Shown: piece after piece, positions 37,961 to 47,438 of the stretch | How the letters are laid out: the number at the start of each line of letters is the position of its first letter | Position numbering within the stretch: position 1 is the first letter of the stretch | From: Salana multivorans | GTDB taxonomy: Bacteria > Actinomycetota > Actinomycetes > Actinomycetales > Beutenbergiaceae | DNA length: 64,000 nt | Assembly (NCBI RefSeq): GCF_003751805.1 | Contig: NZ_RKHQ01000002.1 | Span: 992,001 to 1,056,000, forward strand | Direction of reading: 5' to 3' | The notes under the pieces: generated by a model | The model's input: the letters and a program-made list of their open reading frames with translations, nothing else | Told to the model about the DNA's origin: nothing | Databases searched by the model: none | Program-made: the position numbers and the translations under genes

Positions 37961-38848
37961 ATGACGACCGCAACCCACCCCGCCCGGGACGTCCGGGCCG
38001 ACCGCGGTCCGAGCGCCAGCCGTCGACGGCGGCTGATCCGCGTCTGGCTGTGGATCGGGACGCTGGTCGGCGCCTTCTACGCCGGCGGCCCCGTCCTGTG
38101 GATGCTCACCAGCTCGGTCAAGCCGAACACGGAGATCTTCGCCTACCCGCCGACGTTCATCCCCGAGCGCTTCACCCTCGCCGCGTACGCCGAGATCCTC
38201 GGCAACCCGGAGAAGGTCCGGTTCTTCCTCAACAGCTACACGGTCGCCGCCGGCGTCGTGCTGCTCACGCTGTTCGCCGGCATCATGGCCGGCTACGCGC
38301 TCAGCCGGTTCGACTTCCGATTCAAGGGGCCGCTCGGCGCGATCATCATCTCGATCCAGGCGGTCCCGCCGATCACGCTGCTCATCCCGTACTTCGGGCT
38401 CGTCGTCTGGCTGCGGCTCTACGACACCCTGTGGGCGCTCATCCTCACCTACATGGTGGCGACGATCCCGTACGCGATCCTCATGATGACGGGGTACTTC
38501 AACACCATCCCCAAGGACCTCGACGAGGCCGTGAAGATCGACGGCGGCGGCACCTTCCGCACGCTGTGGCGGTTCCTCGTGCCGATCGCGCGGCCGGGCA
38601 TCGTCTCGGTCGGCGCGTACACGTTCATGGTCGCCTGGAACGAGTACCTGTTCGCCCTGACGCTGACGCAGAACCGCTCCAACCGCACCGTCCCCGTCGG
38701 GATCCAGCTCCTCATGGGCGAGCACTCGTTCCAGTGGAGCGAGATGATGGCGATGAGCGTGCTCGGCTGCCTGCCGGTGCTCATCCTCTTCCTGTTCTTC
38801 CAGCGGCAGTTCGTCGGGGGAATGACCGCGGGGGCCGTCAAGACGTAG
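37961..38848 (+). CDS. ABC sugar importer permease, MalG type (system 2)
   Basis: This 295-residue CUT1 permease has the EAA loop LDEAVKIDGGGTFRTLWRFL and the C-terminal FVGGMTAGAVKT tail. The region MAGYALSRFDFRFKGPLG is close to its counterpart in system 1 (LAGYAFSRFDFPLKRTLN). It completes the membrane channel with the MalF-type protein. The ATPase must come from elsewhere in the genome. Confidence 0.93.
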   Translation: MTTATHPARDVRADRGPSASRRRRLIRVWLWIGTLVGAFYAGGPVLWMLTSSVKPNTEIFAYPPTFIPERFTLAAYAEILGNPEKVRFFLNSYTVAAGVVLLTLFAGIMAGYALSRFDFRFKGPLGAIIISIQAVPPITLLIPYFGLVVWLRLYDTLWALILTYMVATIPYAILMMTGYFNTIPKDLDEAVKIDGGGTFRTLWRFLVPIARPGIVSVGAYTFMVAWNEYLFALTLTQNRSNRTVPVGIQLLMGEHSFQWSEMMAMSVLGCLPVLILFLFFQRQFVGGMTAGAVKT

Positions 38849-38918
38849 ACCGCCCCGACCGCCCAGCGTCAGCCACCCAGCCCCACCCCCACCGCCTCAC
38901 CAGAAGGACGACACCACC

Positions 38919-39845
38919 ATGCTGCTCTCCGGCACCGACATCCTCGCTCCCGCGGCGGCGAACGGCTTCGCCGTCCCCGCCTACAACATCTCCGACTACG
39001 GGATGATGGTCGCCGCCATCGCCGCGTGCGAGGAGGTCGGCTCCCCGATGTTCATCGCGATCCACCCGTCGGAGTGGGAGCTGGTCGGCGACCCGTTCGT
39101 CGCCTCCGCGCTCGAGGTCGCTCGCACGTCGTCGGTCCCGGTGGCGATCCACCTCGACCACGGGGCGACGTTCGAGCAGGCCATGGCCGCCGTCCGGCTG
39201 GGCTTCACGTCCGTCATGATCGACGGCTCGCTCCTGCCGTACGAGCAGAACGTGGAGCTGACGCGGCGCGTCGTGGAGTCGGCGCACGCGGCCGGCGTCT
39301 CCGTCGAGGGCGAGATCGGCACGATCGGGCCGCGCGACCCGCGCAGCGCGGAGGAGATGAAGCGCTTCTCCTACACGACGCCGGAGGAGGCGAGCCAGTT
39401 CGTCGCCGACACCGGCGTGGACTCCCTCGCCGTCGCGATCGGGACGGCGCACGGCGTGTACCCGCCGGGCGTCAAGCCGGAGATCAACGTCGAGCTGGTC
39501 TCGCGGATCGCCGCGACGGTCGGGGTCCCGCTCGTCCTGCACGGCGGCTCGGGCGCCGTCGACGCGGAGGTCACCGAGGCGGTCTCCCGCGGCATCGCCA
39601 AGGTCAACGTGTCCGCCGACATGAAGCTCGCCTACTTCGCCCGGCTGCGCGAGGTGCTGAGCGACCCGGCCGTCCGTGAGCCGCACGACGCCTACCCGCC
39701 CGCGCTCGACGCGCTCAAGGCGGCCGTCCGGCACAAGGCGGAGGTGTTCGCGTCGGTCGGGGCCGCGCGGCACTACGACTACCGCCCGGTCGGTCTGCGC
39801 GCGCCCATCTGGACGGCGTCCGCCGCCCCCGTCCTGGAGCACTGA
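38919..39845 (+). CDS. Class II ketose-bisphosphate aldolase (copy 3)
   Basis: This 308-residue zinc aldolase is close to copy 1 through its core. It has AIHLDHGATFEQ, GFTSVMIDGSLLPYEQNVE, EGEIGTIG and VPLVLHGGSGAVD. It has the usual leucine in HLDHG and an extra ~20-residue C-terminal tail. The ATG follows GAAGGACG. As last gene of the system 2 operon it occupies the same relative position as copy 1 in system 1, showing that importer plus aldolase was duplicated as a unit. Confidence 0.9.
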   Translation: MLLSGTDILAPAAANGFAVPAYNISDYGMMVAAIAACEEVGSPMFIAIHPSEWELVGDPFVASALEVARTSSVPVAIHLDHGATFEQAMAAVRLGFTSVMIDGSLLPYEQNVELTRRVVESAHAAGVSVEGEIGTIGPRDPRSAEEMKRFSYTTPEEASQFVADTGVDSLAVAIGTAHGVYPPGVKPEINVELVSRIAATVGVPLVLHGGSGAVDAEVTEAVSRGIAKVNVSADMKLAYFARLREVLSDPAVREPHDAYPPALDALKAAVRHKAEVFASVGAARHYDYRPVGLRAPIWTASAAPVLEH

Positions 39846-39858
39846 CCACCTCCCGAGG

Positions 39859-39906
39859 GAACGACCCGCGTCCCGGCCGCCGATGTGGCCGGGACGCGGG
39901 TCGTTC
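39859..39906 (+). terminator. Strong hairpin terminator after aldolase 3
   Basis: A perfect 20-bp stem (39859-39878 and 39887-39906) with an 8-nt loop begins 13 bp after the aldolase stop. It ends the importer 2 transcript before the convergent surface-protein gene. Confidence 0.9.
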
Positions 39907-39964
39907 TCCGTTCCGGGGTGGTCGGCGTCCCCGAGGCACTCGAGGCCCCGACGAGGGCAAGGGT

Positions 39965-40000
39965 GGGCCCCCGTTCCGAGGGGGAGTGGAACGGGGGCCC
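39965..40000 (-). terminator. Hairpin terminator after large surface-protein gene
   Basis: A perfect 13-bp stem (39965-39977 and 39988-40000) with a 10-nt loop lies about 30 bp beyond the stop codon of the minus-strand surface-protein gene. With the previous hairpin it insulates the two convergent transcripts. Confidence 0.8.
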
Positions 40001-40030
40001 GTGCGGTGGCGTCCTAGAGGGAGTGGACGA

Positions 40031-43000
40031 TCACCGCGTCGTGGCGCGGCGGCGCAGGAGCATCGTGGTGCCCCCTGCGAGCAGCAGTAGTCCTGCCGCC
40101 GCGACGAGTCCGAGGATCCCGGCACCGGTCGAGCCCAGCTCGGGTCCGGGTGTGGGCGAGGCGACCGGCGTCGAGGGAGACTCCGACGGCGAGTCGGGCG
40201 GCGTCGGGGTCGGCGTCGGGCCCGGGATCACCGGCGCGGGAGCGCAGGCCTCGGCCGTGCTGGAGTCCTCACCGGTGGTGAGGGTGGCCTCGTTGAGGAA
40301 CCCGGTCCCCTCCTCGCCCTCGGTCAGCTCGCAGTCGGCCTGCTCCTGGGTGAGGCCGACGGGGACCCGGACGTCGACCTCGACGACGTACCGGTGCACC
40401 TCGCCCCCGGCGATCGGCACCTGGGTGGCGATGACGGGCTGGCCCGCGCCGTCGAAGCCCGGGGTGAGCTGGATCTCCTCGAGCTCGGGCGGGACCGTGA
40501 CCCGGACCCCCTCCACGACGATGCCCTCACCCGGCCGCAGGGTGTCCGACAGGTCGTAGGTGCCCGACGCCGTGCCCTCGCTGGTGACGACCACGTCGTA
40601 GGTCAGGGTCGTGGTGTGCTCACCGGTCAGGGGCGTCTGCTTCGTGAGCTCCTTCGTGATCGCGATCGCGACGTTCCGGTCGATCACGATCCCGGCGTTG
40701 CGCGTGAGGTCACCGGTGTCCGCGGCGAGCGTGAACTCGGGCGTGAGACCCGTGGCGACGTCGACATCGGAGTAGACACCCTCGCTCGAGGCGTGCTGCT
40801 GGGTGAACGTGTGGTTCACGGGCAGCCCCTCCGGAGCGACCTGCACCTGGTAGGTGCCCGAGGCCAGCTCGGGGAAGGAGTACTCGCCGTTCCCGTCCGT
40901 CGTGGTCTCCAGCGAGACCGGGTTGCCGTCCTTGTCCGTCCCGGTCAGCACGACCCGGATCCCGGGCACGCCCGGCTCCCCCGCGTCCCACAGCCCGTTC
41001 TTGTCCAGGTCCTCCCAGACCAGGTGCCCGATGCTCGAGGCGACGACCTTGACGTCGCGCCGGGCCGGCCCGACGCCCTGCGTCACGCCGTCGGCGCGGC
41101 CGGAGGTGATGTTCCGGTAGACGTCACCCGAGTGGTTGCCGACCGGGGTCATGAGGATGTCGACCTGGAAGTCGTCGTCCGGGTCGAACTCCCCCGGACG
41201 CAGGAAGCGCAGCCCCGTGACCTCCTCGTTCGAGGCCGGGCAGTCCGCGGCCGGATCGGCCGGATCACTCGACTCGCCGCTGACCACGGCGCCGCCCGTC
41301 GGGGCGTCGCACCACACGGTCGAGCCGTCGGCGAGGTTGCTGGCGGCGGACGGGTTGGACTCCAGCTCGCCGGAGGGCCGCTTCGTGTACAGGATCGTCA
41401 CGTCGGTCGTGCCGGCCGCCGGCGCGGCGGAGTCGAACCGCAGGCTGCCCTGGAAGTCGTTGCCCGCCAGACCGTTCGCCGGCAGCACGTCGATCACGTC
41501 GACGTTGCCCACGTTCGGCGGACCGTCGATGTTCGCGAAGAACACGCTCCACCTCAGCGTCCGCGGCGTCGCGACACCCTCCGGGTTCACCTCGATCACC
41601 CCGGGGTCGGCCGTCTTGGAGATCTTCAGCCCCGTCGGCACGACGAGCTGCATCTGGACGTCGTCCGACCGCACCCCCACCGGCGAGGTGTCGGCGGGCG
41701 ACGCGATCACCGTCTCGTTGGTGAACGTGCCGTTGCGGGCCACGTCCAGGATCTCCACCGTCACCACGATCGGCTCGATCGGCGCCCCCACCGCCAGCTC
41801 ACCCAGGTCCCACCTCAGGTACTGCTGGTTCGCCGGGCACGCGATCTCCGCCTCCGCGGGCGCGCCCATCTGCACGACGACCGGGTTCAGCGCCGCTGCG
41901 CCCTGGGCCGCGGAGTCGAAGACCTGGAACCGCGGCAGGCAGTCCTCGATCGTCACCTGCTGCTTCTGTCCGTCGACGGTGACGTCACCCGTCAGGGACG
42001 GGTCGAGCCGGTACCGGATCGTCGAGCCCGACGTGTACTGCGGCACGGCCGCGTCCGTGAACTCCCCCGACCCGGGAACCCGCTCCACCAGCTTGCGGAT
42101 GCGTGCGCGCGCGTCGCCCTGCCAGAGCCGGTCGCCCTGGTTCTTGGTGTGGGTGACCGGGTCGTACGTCGGCATCTGCTCGCGGTGGGTGCCGGAGAAC
42201 ACCTCGTCCGTCGTCCTGGTGCCGTCCGCGAGGACCTGCGAGGCCCAGTTGCCGATCGGGGCGGCGTGGTCGCCGTCCAGCACGACCATCCCGACGGCGA
42301 GCCGGAAGATGGTCTCGCCGAACGTGGTGCCGGCCGGGAAGGTCGCGACCCAGGTGACGCGCACCCGGTTGATGCCGTCCCAGACCGTCCGACCCTGTGC
42401 GTCGACGGTCGGCGCCACGACATCGTCCGGGTTCTCCGACCACGTGCCGGTCGAGCAGTCGGCGTCAGCTCCCGGACCCGCGGGGCCGGAGCTGTACTCG
42501 ACCTTGTAGCTGCCGATGCCGCTCTGGTCCTGCCCGATCGTCGAGGCCGGGAGGTTGTAGTACGGGTGTCGGACCAGCACCGGGAAGACCGGCCGGCCGT
42601 TGCCGGGGTAGGCCGACGCGCTGCTCCCGTTCCAGTCCGGGTGCGACGCGAGCGCGAGCCGGTCCCCGTCCCAGACGTCACAGGTGACGAGCGTCTGCGA
42701 CGTGTTGGTGCCCGCGGCGCCCTGCGCCGAGGTCATCAGGAGGGAGTAGACCCCCTGCCCCTGCATGACCACCGTGTTGCCGTCCTTGATCCGGCCCGAC
42801 CCGGGCGGGCCCGGCAGGTTGGTGGCGTCTCCCTGCATGAAGGTCCCGCTCGGGGTGTTGTCCTCGACGCCGGGGATGCCGGTGAAGGCCTTGTCGATCG
42901 TCCCGTTGAGCTGGATCCGGATCGTCTGGTTCCGCGCGTCGTTGTCCGGGTTGGCGTCAGTGATCGGCTGTCCGTCGATCGTCCTCGCCGTGAGGTCCGT

Positions 43001-44233
43001 GAACTCGTTGCGGGTGGCCAGCGTCATGGCGCCGCCCTCCGGCGTCGTGCCGAACTCGACGATGGCCGCCATCGGGACCGCGACCGAGAGCTCGAACGAC
43101 GCGACGTACGCCTTGTTCGCCGGGAGCGCGTTGCCGCTGCCCGTCGTCGTCGGGACGGTGAACGCCGACGTGTCCGCGTCGGTGATGGTGATGGTCGACG
43201 GCTCTCCGCGCGGCGCCGTCGGGCAGGAGATCGTGCCCGAGTTGCGCGTGGCGTTGGCCTCCGTCGCATAGCTCGCCGACAGGTAGGAGTACGGCAGGCT
43301 CGACCGGAAGCCGGAGCCCTGGCCGATGCTGCCGCAGCTGCTGACCTGCGGCCCGTACGCCGCCTTCGCGTCCGCCTCGGATCCGGCCGACGCGACCATG
43401 GCCGCCCAGGTGCTCGCGCCGTAGAAGGCCTCGGGGTCGACGTCGTCGACGAACGTGATCGGGCTCTGCAGCGGCGTCGTCCCGCGACCGCCGGCCGGCA
43501 CCGTGATCGTCACCGGGTAGGCGATCCGGAAGCATGCCTCCGTCTCGTGCGGAGGCGGACAGGCGGCCTGGCTCTGGAACAGCGGACCGGCGTTCGCGCT
43601 GGACGCGTCGTTGTTCTTCGACAGGTCGAACGTCGCCGCGGCCGACACGGTCACCGGGTCGGGGCCGATCGTGGCGGGCTCGGTCACCTGGTCCGAGGTC
43701 ACCTCGAAGGTGAGCTGGTCCATGACGGTGCCGTTCGGCACCTCCGAGCGCACCTGCGCCAGGAACGAGTAGTTCAGGGCCGTGCCCATGGCCTCGTTCC
43801 TGAGCACGCACGTCACGCTCTGACGCGGCAGCGACTCCCACGACGTCGCCGTCAGCGGCGACGCCGGAGCCGGCAGCTCGACCGGATCGACGGAGCTGCC
43901 CGCGAGGCAGAACGGCGGGAGCTGCACGAGCTCCTGTCCCCGCGGCAGCTCGAACCGAATCGTCGGCGCCGTCTGGTCGTCGCCCTCGTACCGGATGCCG
44001 ATGGAGTAGGTCAGGGTGTCGTTGGTCCGCACGACGTCGTTGTCGGGACCGGAGTCGTTCCCCGGGTCGTCGTTGTCCTGGAACGGTGCCGTGCCGCTCG
44101 TCTGGACGAAGGTGAGCGAGAGGCTCGCTAGATCATCGGCGAACGCAGGAGAGGCAAGGAATACCCCCCCCCCCAGCGCCAGGGCTGTCAGCCCGGCTAC
44201 CAGCCGAGCACGAGCAGGTGAAGAACTACGCAT
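40031..44233 (-). CDS. Large cell-wall surface protein with SdrD-B-like and DUF11-like domains
   Basis: This exported 1400-residue protein has a signal peptide ending SPAFADD. About 1000 residues of repeated beta-rich, DUF11/isopeptide-adhesin-like sequence follow. An SdrD B-like (CnaB-type) domain lies at about 1068-1183 (GHLVWEDLDKNGLWDAGEPG, DGNGEYSFPELASGTYQV), then another DUF11-type module to about 1330. A Pro/Ser/Thr linker and a C-terminal anchor complete it. The sorting motif reads ELGSTG, not LPXTG, before a hydrophobic helix and RRRATTR. The signal-peptide codons for LGGG contain eleven consecutive G bases, a possible phase-variation site. The ATG at 44233 fits the signal peptide; an upstream frame starts at 44335. 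Ligand unknown. Confidence 0.88.
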   Translation of the reverse strand: MRSSSPARARLVAGLTALALGGGVFLASPAFADDLASLSLTFVQTSGTAPFQDNDDPGNDSGPDNDVVRTNDTLTYSIGIRYEGDDQTAPTIRFELPRGQELVQLPPFCLAGSSVDPVELPAPASPLTATSWESLPRQSVTCVLRNEAMGTALNYSFLAQVRSEVPNGTVMDQLTFEVTSDQVTEPATIGPDPVTVSAAATFDLSKNNDASSANAGPLFQSQAACPPPHETEACFRIAYPVTITVPAGGRGTTPLQSPITFVDDVDPEAFYGASTWAAMVASAGSEADAKAAYGPQVSSCGSIGQGSGFRSSLPYSYLSASYATEANATRNSGTISCPTAPRGEPSTITITDADTSAFTVPTTTGSGNALPANKAYVASFELSVAVPMAAIVEFGTTPEGGAMTLATRNEFTDLTARTIDGQPITDANPDNDARNQTIRIQLNGTIDKAFTGIPGVEDNTPSGTFMQGDATNLPGPPGSGRIKDGNTVVMQGQGVYSLLMTSAQGAAGTNTSQTLVTCDVWDGDRLALASHPDWNGSSASAYPGNGRPVFPVLVRHPYYNLPASTIGQDQSGIGSYKVEYSSGPAGPGADADCSTGTWSENPDDVVAPTVDAQGRTVWDGINRVRVTWVATFPAGTTFGETIFRLAVGMVVLDGDHAAPIGNWASQVLADGTRTTDEVFSGTHREQMPTYDPVTHTKNQGDRLWQGDARARIRKLVERVPGSGEFTDAAVPQYTSGSTIRYRLDPSLTGDVTVDGQKQQVTIEDCLPRFQVFDSAAQGAAALNPVVVQMGAPAEAEIACPANQQYLRWDLGELAVGAPIEPIVVTVEILDVARNGTFTNETVIASPADTSPVGVRSDDVQMQLVVPTGLKISKTADPGVIEVNPEGVATPRTLRWSVFFANIDGPPNVGNVDVIDVLPANGLAGNDFQGSLRFDSAAPAAGTTDVTILYTKRPSGELESNPSAASNLADGSTVWCDAPTGGAVVSGESSDPADPAADCPASNEEVTGLRFLRPGEFDPDDDFQVDILMTPVGNHSGDVYRNITSGRADGVTQGVGPARRDVKVVASSIGHLVWEDLDKNGLWDAGEPGVPGIRVVLTGTDKDGNPVSLETTTDGNGEYSFPELASGTYQVQVAPEGLPVNHTFTQQHASSEGVYSDVDVATGLTPEFTLAADTGDLTRNAGIVIDRNVAIAITKELTKQTPLTGEHTTTLTYDVVVTSEGTASGTYDLSDTLRPGEGIVVEGVRVTVPPELEEIQLTPGFDGAGQPVIATQVPIAGGEVHRYVVEVDVRVPVGLTQEQADCELTEGEEGTGFLNEATLTTGEDSSTAEACAPAPVIPGPTPTPTPPDSPSESPSTPVASPTPGPELGSTGAGILGLVAAAGLLLLAGGTTMLLRRRATTR
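44164..44174 (-). repeat. 11-G homopolymer in a signal-peptide coding region
   Basis: Eleven C on the plus strand (eleven G in the coding strand) span codons for Leu-Gly-Gly-Gly-Val about 22 residues into the surface protein. Gain or loss of one base would shift the frame inside the signal peptide and abolish the protein. Long G tracts of this kind are used for phase variation in other bacteria. Confidence 0.85.
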
Positions 44234-44301
44234 GTGATGCCCCCATACATGTGAAACCGACCAGGCGCGCATCCTCGCCGGCGCAAGTCCCTGGCCCGGT
44301 G

Positions 44302-44307
44302 ACCATA
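44302..44307 (-). promoter_or_regulatory. Extended -10 promoter of the large surface-protein gene
   Basis: On the minus strand TGC-TATGGT (hexamer 44302-44307) forms an extended -10 element about 70 nt upstream of the start codon. A G-rich site (GGGGG) precedes the ATG at 44233. The -35 region is weak, consistent with activation from the repeats farther upstream. Confidence 0.45.
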
Positions 44308-44370
44308 GCAGGCAACCCGACCCATCGCACCTCAACCCGATCCCACTCCGCCAGACCAGGCTCTAGTCGA

Positions 44371-44460
44371 TCCCGTCCGATCCCGTCCGACCCGGCTCGA
44401 CCCCGTTCGACCGGAGCCGCCCCAGGTTGAGCTGGACGGATCGGGACGGATGCGGACGCA
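44371..44460. repeat. Two arrays of 10-bp repeats in the 381-bp intergenic region
   Basis: The gap 44234-44614 holds no gene. Four tandem decamers with consensus TCCCGTCCGA run from 44371 to 44410. Three decamers of the form TCGGGACGGA, similar in reverse complement, run from 44431 to 44460. The exact one-helical-turn period and the mirrored orientation suggest cooperative protein binding, 65-150 bp upstream of the surface-protein promoter. They could equally affect the divergent MFS gene. Confidence 0.6.
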
Positions 44461-44614
44461 TCGTCTCGCTCCCGGACGGGTCACCAACATGCCGGACCGA
44501 GTCCGACCGGCGCCGCCTTCCTCGCCTTCCAGCGGCCGCCTCGGCCACCGCGCCCACCGCGGTGTCGACCCGTGCCGTCGGGCCAGCGCGCGCCCGCGGT
44601 GGCAGAGTTGTCCG

Positions 44615-45931
44615 GTGCCCGTGACCGACCCCTTCGGCTCCCCCGAGCCCGCCGGCTCCCCCGCCACCCTCGATCGCTCCCGCGTCGACGCGCTCCGCCG
44701 GCGCACGATCGTCCTGCTCTCCGTCGCCCAGGTGTTCAGCGGCCTCGCGGCCGGCTCGGTCGTGTCGATCGGTTCGCTGCTGGCCGTCGAGATCACCGGG
44801 AACGACGCGTTCGCGGGGTCGGTCACCACCGCGGCGACGCTCGGCGCCGCCTTCTCCGCGCTCTGGCTCGCCCGCCTCGCGCTGGCCCGCGGCCGCCGCG
44901 CGTCACTCAGCTCGGGCCTGCTGCTGGCCTCCGTCGGGGCCGTCGCGTTCGTCCTCGCGTCGGTGTGGCAGAGCTTCCCGCTGCTCCTGGCCGGCGGCGC
45001 ACTCATGGGCGTCGGTTCGGCCGTCAACCTTCAGGCGCGGTTCGCGGCGACCGACCTGTCGACACCGGGCAGCCGCGCCCGCGACCTCTCGCTCGTCGTG
45101 TGGATGAGCACCGTCGGCGCCGTCACCGGCCCCAACCTGGTCGGGCTCGGCGGCCCGCTCGGCCGCCTCACCGGGCTGCCCGAGCTCGGGGCGGCGTTCC
45201 TCTTCTCGCTCGCCGGCATGCTCGCGGCGATGCTCGTGCTGTGGATCGGCCTGCGGCCGGACCCGCTCGCCGTCGCGCGCGAGGGCGAGCACGGGCACAG
45301 CGTCGTCACGGGGGTCCGCACCCGCGTGCCGATCACCGAGGCGCTGGCGACGCTGGCGCGCTTCCCCAGGGCCGTCGGGGCGCTGCTCGGGATCCTGGTG
45401 GCGCACGCCGTCATGGTCGCCGTCATGTCGATGACGCCGGTCCACATGGCGGGGCACGGTGCCAGCATCAGCCTGGTCGGTCTCACCGTGAGCCTGCACA
45501 TCGCCGGGATGTACGCGCTCTCCCCCGTGATGGGCTGGCTCAGCGACCGGATCGGCGCCCCCGTCGTGCTCGTCCTCGGCCTGCTGACGCAGGTCGCCGC
45601 GGTCGCCGTCGCCGGCACGTCGGGGGCCAGCGCGGGCGCGACGACGATCGGTCTCGTCCTGCTCGGCGTCGGCTGGTCGGCGGCGACGGTCGCCGGGTCG
45701 AGCAGCATCGCCGGCGCCGTTCCCGGTGACGGCCGCGTGGCCATCCAGGGCCTCTCGGACTCCCTCATGTCGTTCGCCGGCGCCGGCGGCGGCGCGCTGG
45801 CCGGGGTCGCCCTGGCCCGCATCGGGTACGACGGCCTCAACCTGGCCGCCGGGGTGCTCGCCGCGGCCGGCGCCGTCGCCGCGTTCCTGGTCCAGCGGCG
45901 CGCGGCGACGCGGGACGCCCCCGTCGTCTGA
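44615..45931 (+). CDS. MFS transporter
   Basis: This major facilitator superfamily permease of about 438 residues has twelve hydrophobic segments. A polar N-terminal tail is followed by VLLSVAQVFSGLAAGSVVSIGSLLA, and a central cytoplasmic loop of ~35 residues carries charged sequence (RPDPLAVAREGEHGH). GTG at 44615 lies 6 nt after CAGAGT (44603-44608), a leaderless pattern; the longer frame to 44450 adds a non-hydrophobic, arginine-rich stretch. The substrate is not predictable. It is convergent with folC at a 22-bp gap and marks the right side of the accessory region. Confidence 0.88.
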   Translation: MPVTDPFGSPEPAGSPATLDRSRVDALRRRTIVLLSVAQVFSGLAAGSVVSIGSLLAVEITGNDAFAGSVTTAATLGAAFSALWLARLALARGRRASLSSGLLLASVGAVAFVLASVWQSFPLLLAGGALMGVGSAVNLQARFAATDLSTPGSRARDLSLVVWMSTVGAVTGPNLVGLGGPLGRLTGLPELGAAFLFSLAGMLAAMLVLWIGLRPDPLAVAREGEHGHSVVTGVRTRVPITEALATLARFPRAVGALLGILVAHAVMVAVMSMTPVHMAGHGASISLVGLTVSLHIAGMYALSPVMGWLSDRIGAPVVLVLGLLTQVAAVAVAGTSGASAGATTIGLVLLGVGWSAATVAGSSSIAGAVPGDGRVAIQGLSDSLMSFAGAGGGALAGVALARIGYDGLNLAAGVLAAAGAVAAFLVQRRAATRDAPVV

Positions 45932-45953
45932 CCCCGCCGATGGCCGGGGCTCG

Positions 45954-47438
45954 TCAGCCGCGGCCGACGAGCGTGCGCACCTCCGCCGCGAGCACGACGG
46001 ACCCGAGCGCGACGACCCCGGCACCGGCGCCAACGCCGTACGCCTCGGACTCGGCCAGCTCGACCGCGAGCGTCAGGGCCTCGTCGAGCCGCTCGGCGAC
46101 GTGGACGCGGTCCTCCCCGAACACCTCGCGGGCCAGCTCGGCCAGGTCGTCGACCTCCATCGAGCGCATCGACGTCGAGCGGGAGACCACGAGCTCCGCG
46201 AGCACGGGCTCCAGCTCGACGAGCATCCCCTCGACGTCCTTGTCCGCCATCGCGCCGAACACGCCGACCAGCCGCTCGAACGCGAACGCCTCCTCGAGCG
46301 TGTCGATGGCCGCGCGGACCCCGGCGACGTTGTGCGCCGCGTCGACGAGGATGGTCGGCGAGCTGCGGACGATCTCCATCCGTCCCGGCGAGCTGACCGA
46401 CGCGAACGCGGCCTCGACCACGTCGGCGGGCAGCGCGACACCACCGAGGAACGCCTCGACGGCCGCGAGCGCGACGAGCGCGTTATGGGCCTGGTGGCGC
46501 CCGTGCAGCGGCAGGAAGACGTCCTCGTAGACGGCGCCGATCCCGCGCATCGACACGAGCTGGCCGCCGACGGCGACGGCGCGGGACAGCAGCGCGATCG
46601 GGGTCGTGCCGTCCGGGAGCGCGGCGAGCACGGCCTCCGCGTCGAGCTCGGCGACACCCCCGTCGGCGTCGGCGTCGGCGTCGAACGTCTCGATCTCCAC
46701 GACGAGCCGGGCGCCGACGGCGACGCACCGCGCGGCGATGACCTCGAGCACCTCGCTCTCCTGGTTCCCGACGACGGCGGTGGCCCCCGGCTTGATGATC
46801 CCCGACTTCACGGCGGCGATCTCCGGCAGCGTGTGGCCGAGCCAGCGCTCGTGGTCGTGGCTGATCGGCGTCAGCACGGCGACCTCCGCGTCCACGACGT
46901 TGGTCGAGTCCCACTCGCCGCCCATGCCGACCTCGAGGACCGCGACGTCGACCGGGGCGTCGGCGAAGGCGGCCAGCGCCATCGCCGTCAGCACCTCGAA
47001 GAACGACAGCTCGCCGCCCGCGCCGTACTTGCCGGACGCGACCAGCTCGGCGTCGATCATCTCGATGTAGGGCGCGACGTCGTCCCACGCGCGCACCCAC
47101 TCCTGCGCGGTGAGCGGCTCGCCGTCGATCGCGATCCGCTCCCGGACGGTCGACAGGTGCGGGGAGGTGAACCGGCCCGTCCTGGTGCCCAGCTCGCGCA
47201 GCAGCGCGTCGATCATCCGGGCCGTCGACGTCTTGCCGTTCGTCCCCGTGAGGTGGATCGCGCGGAACATCTGCTGCGGCGACCCGAGCACGTCGACCAC
47301 GCGGGCGACGCGCTCGATCGTCGGATCGAAGTCGTGCTCCGGCGTGCGGCGCAGGATCTCGCGGTAGATCTCCCGCGCGCGCTGCTCGGACTCGCCCGCC
47401 TCGCTCGCGCGCCGCGCGTCGGCCCCGTCCCGGCTCAT
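45954..47438 (-). CDS. folC: Folylpolyglutamate/dihydrofolate synthase FolC
   Basis: FolC adds glutamate to folates, and the bacterial enzyme often also makes dihydrofolate. The 494-residue protein has the P-loop [13 protein letters not shown], the [14 protein letters not shown] segment, [19 protein letters not shown] and [12 protein letters not shown]. The ATG overlaps the ileS stop (ATGA), so translation is coupled. In relatives the next gene is DUF4233 followed by ndk; here the MFS gene of the accessory region follows instead, in opposite orientation. Confidence 0.96.
   Translation of the reverse strand: MSRDGADARRASEAGESEQRAREIYREILRRTPEHDFDPTIERVARVVDVLGSPQQMFRAIHLTGTNGKTSTARMIDALLRELGTRTGRFTSPHLSTVRERIAIDGEPLTAQEWVRAWDDVAPYIEMIDAELVASGKYGAGGELSFFEVLTAMALAAFADAPVDVAVLEVGMGGEWDSTNVVDAEVAVLTPISHDHERWLGHTLPEIAAVKSGIIKPGATAVVGNQESEVLEVIAARCVAVGARLVVEIETFDADADADGGVAELDAEAVLAALPDGTTPIALLSRAVAVGGQLVSMRGIGAVYEDVFLPLHGRHQAHNALVALAAVEAFLGGVALPADVVEAAFASVSSPGRMEIVRSSPTILVDAAHNVAGVRAAIDTLEEAFAFERLVGVFGAMADKDVEGMLVELEPVLAELVVSRSTSMRSMEVDDLAELAREVFGEDRVHVAERLDEALTLAVELAESEAYGVGAGAGVVALGSVVLAAEVRTLVGRG

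Noticed and set aside
44371-44460. Possible CRISPR array
   Set aside because: Repeats are 10 bp and contiguous with no unique spacers, and there are no cas genes in the window.
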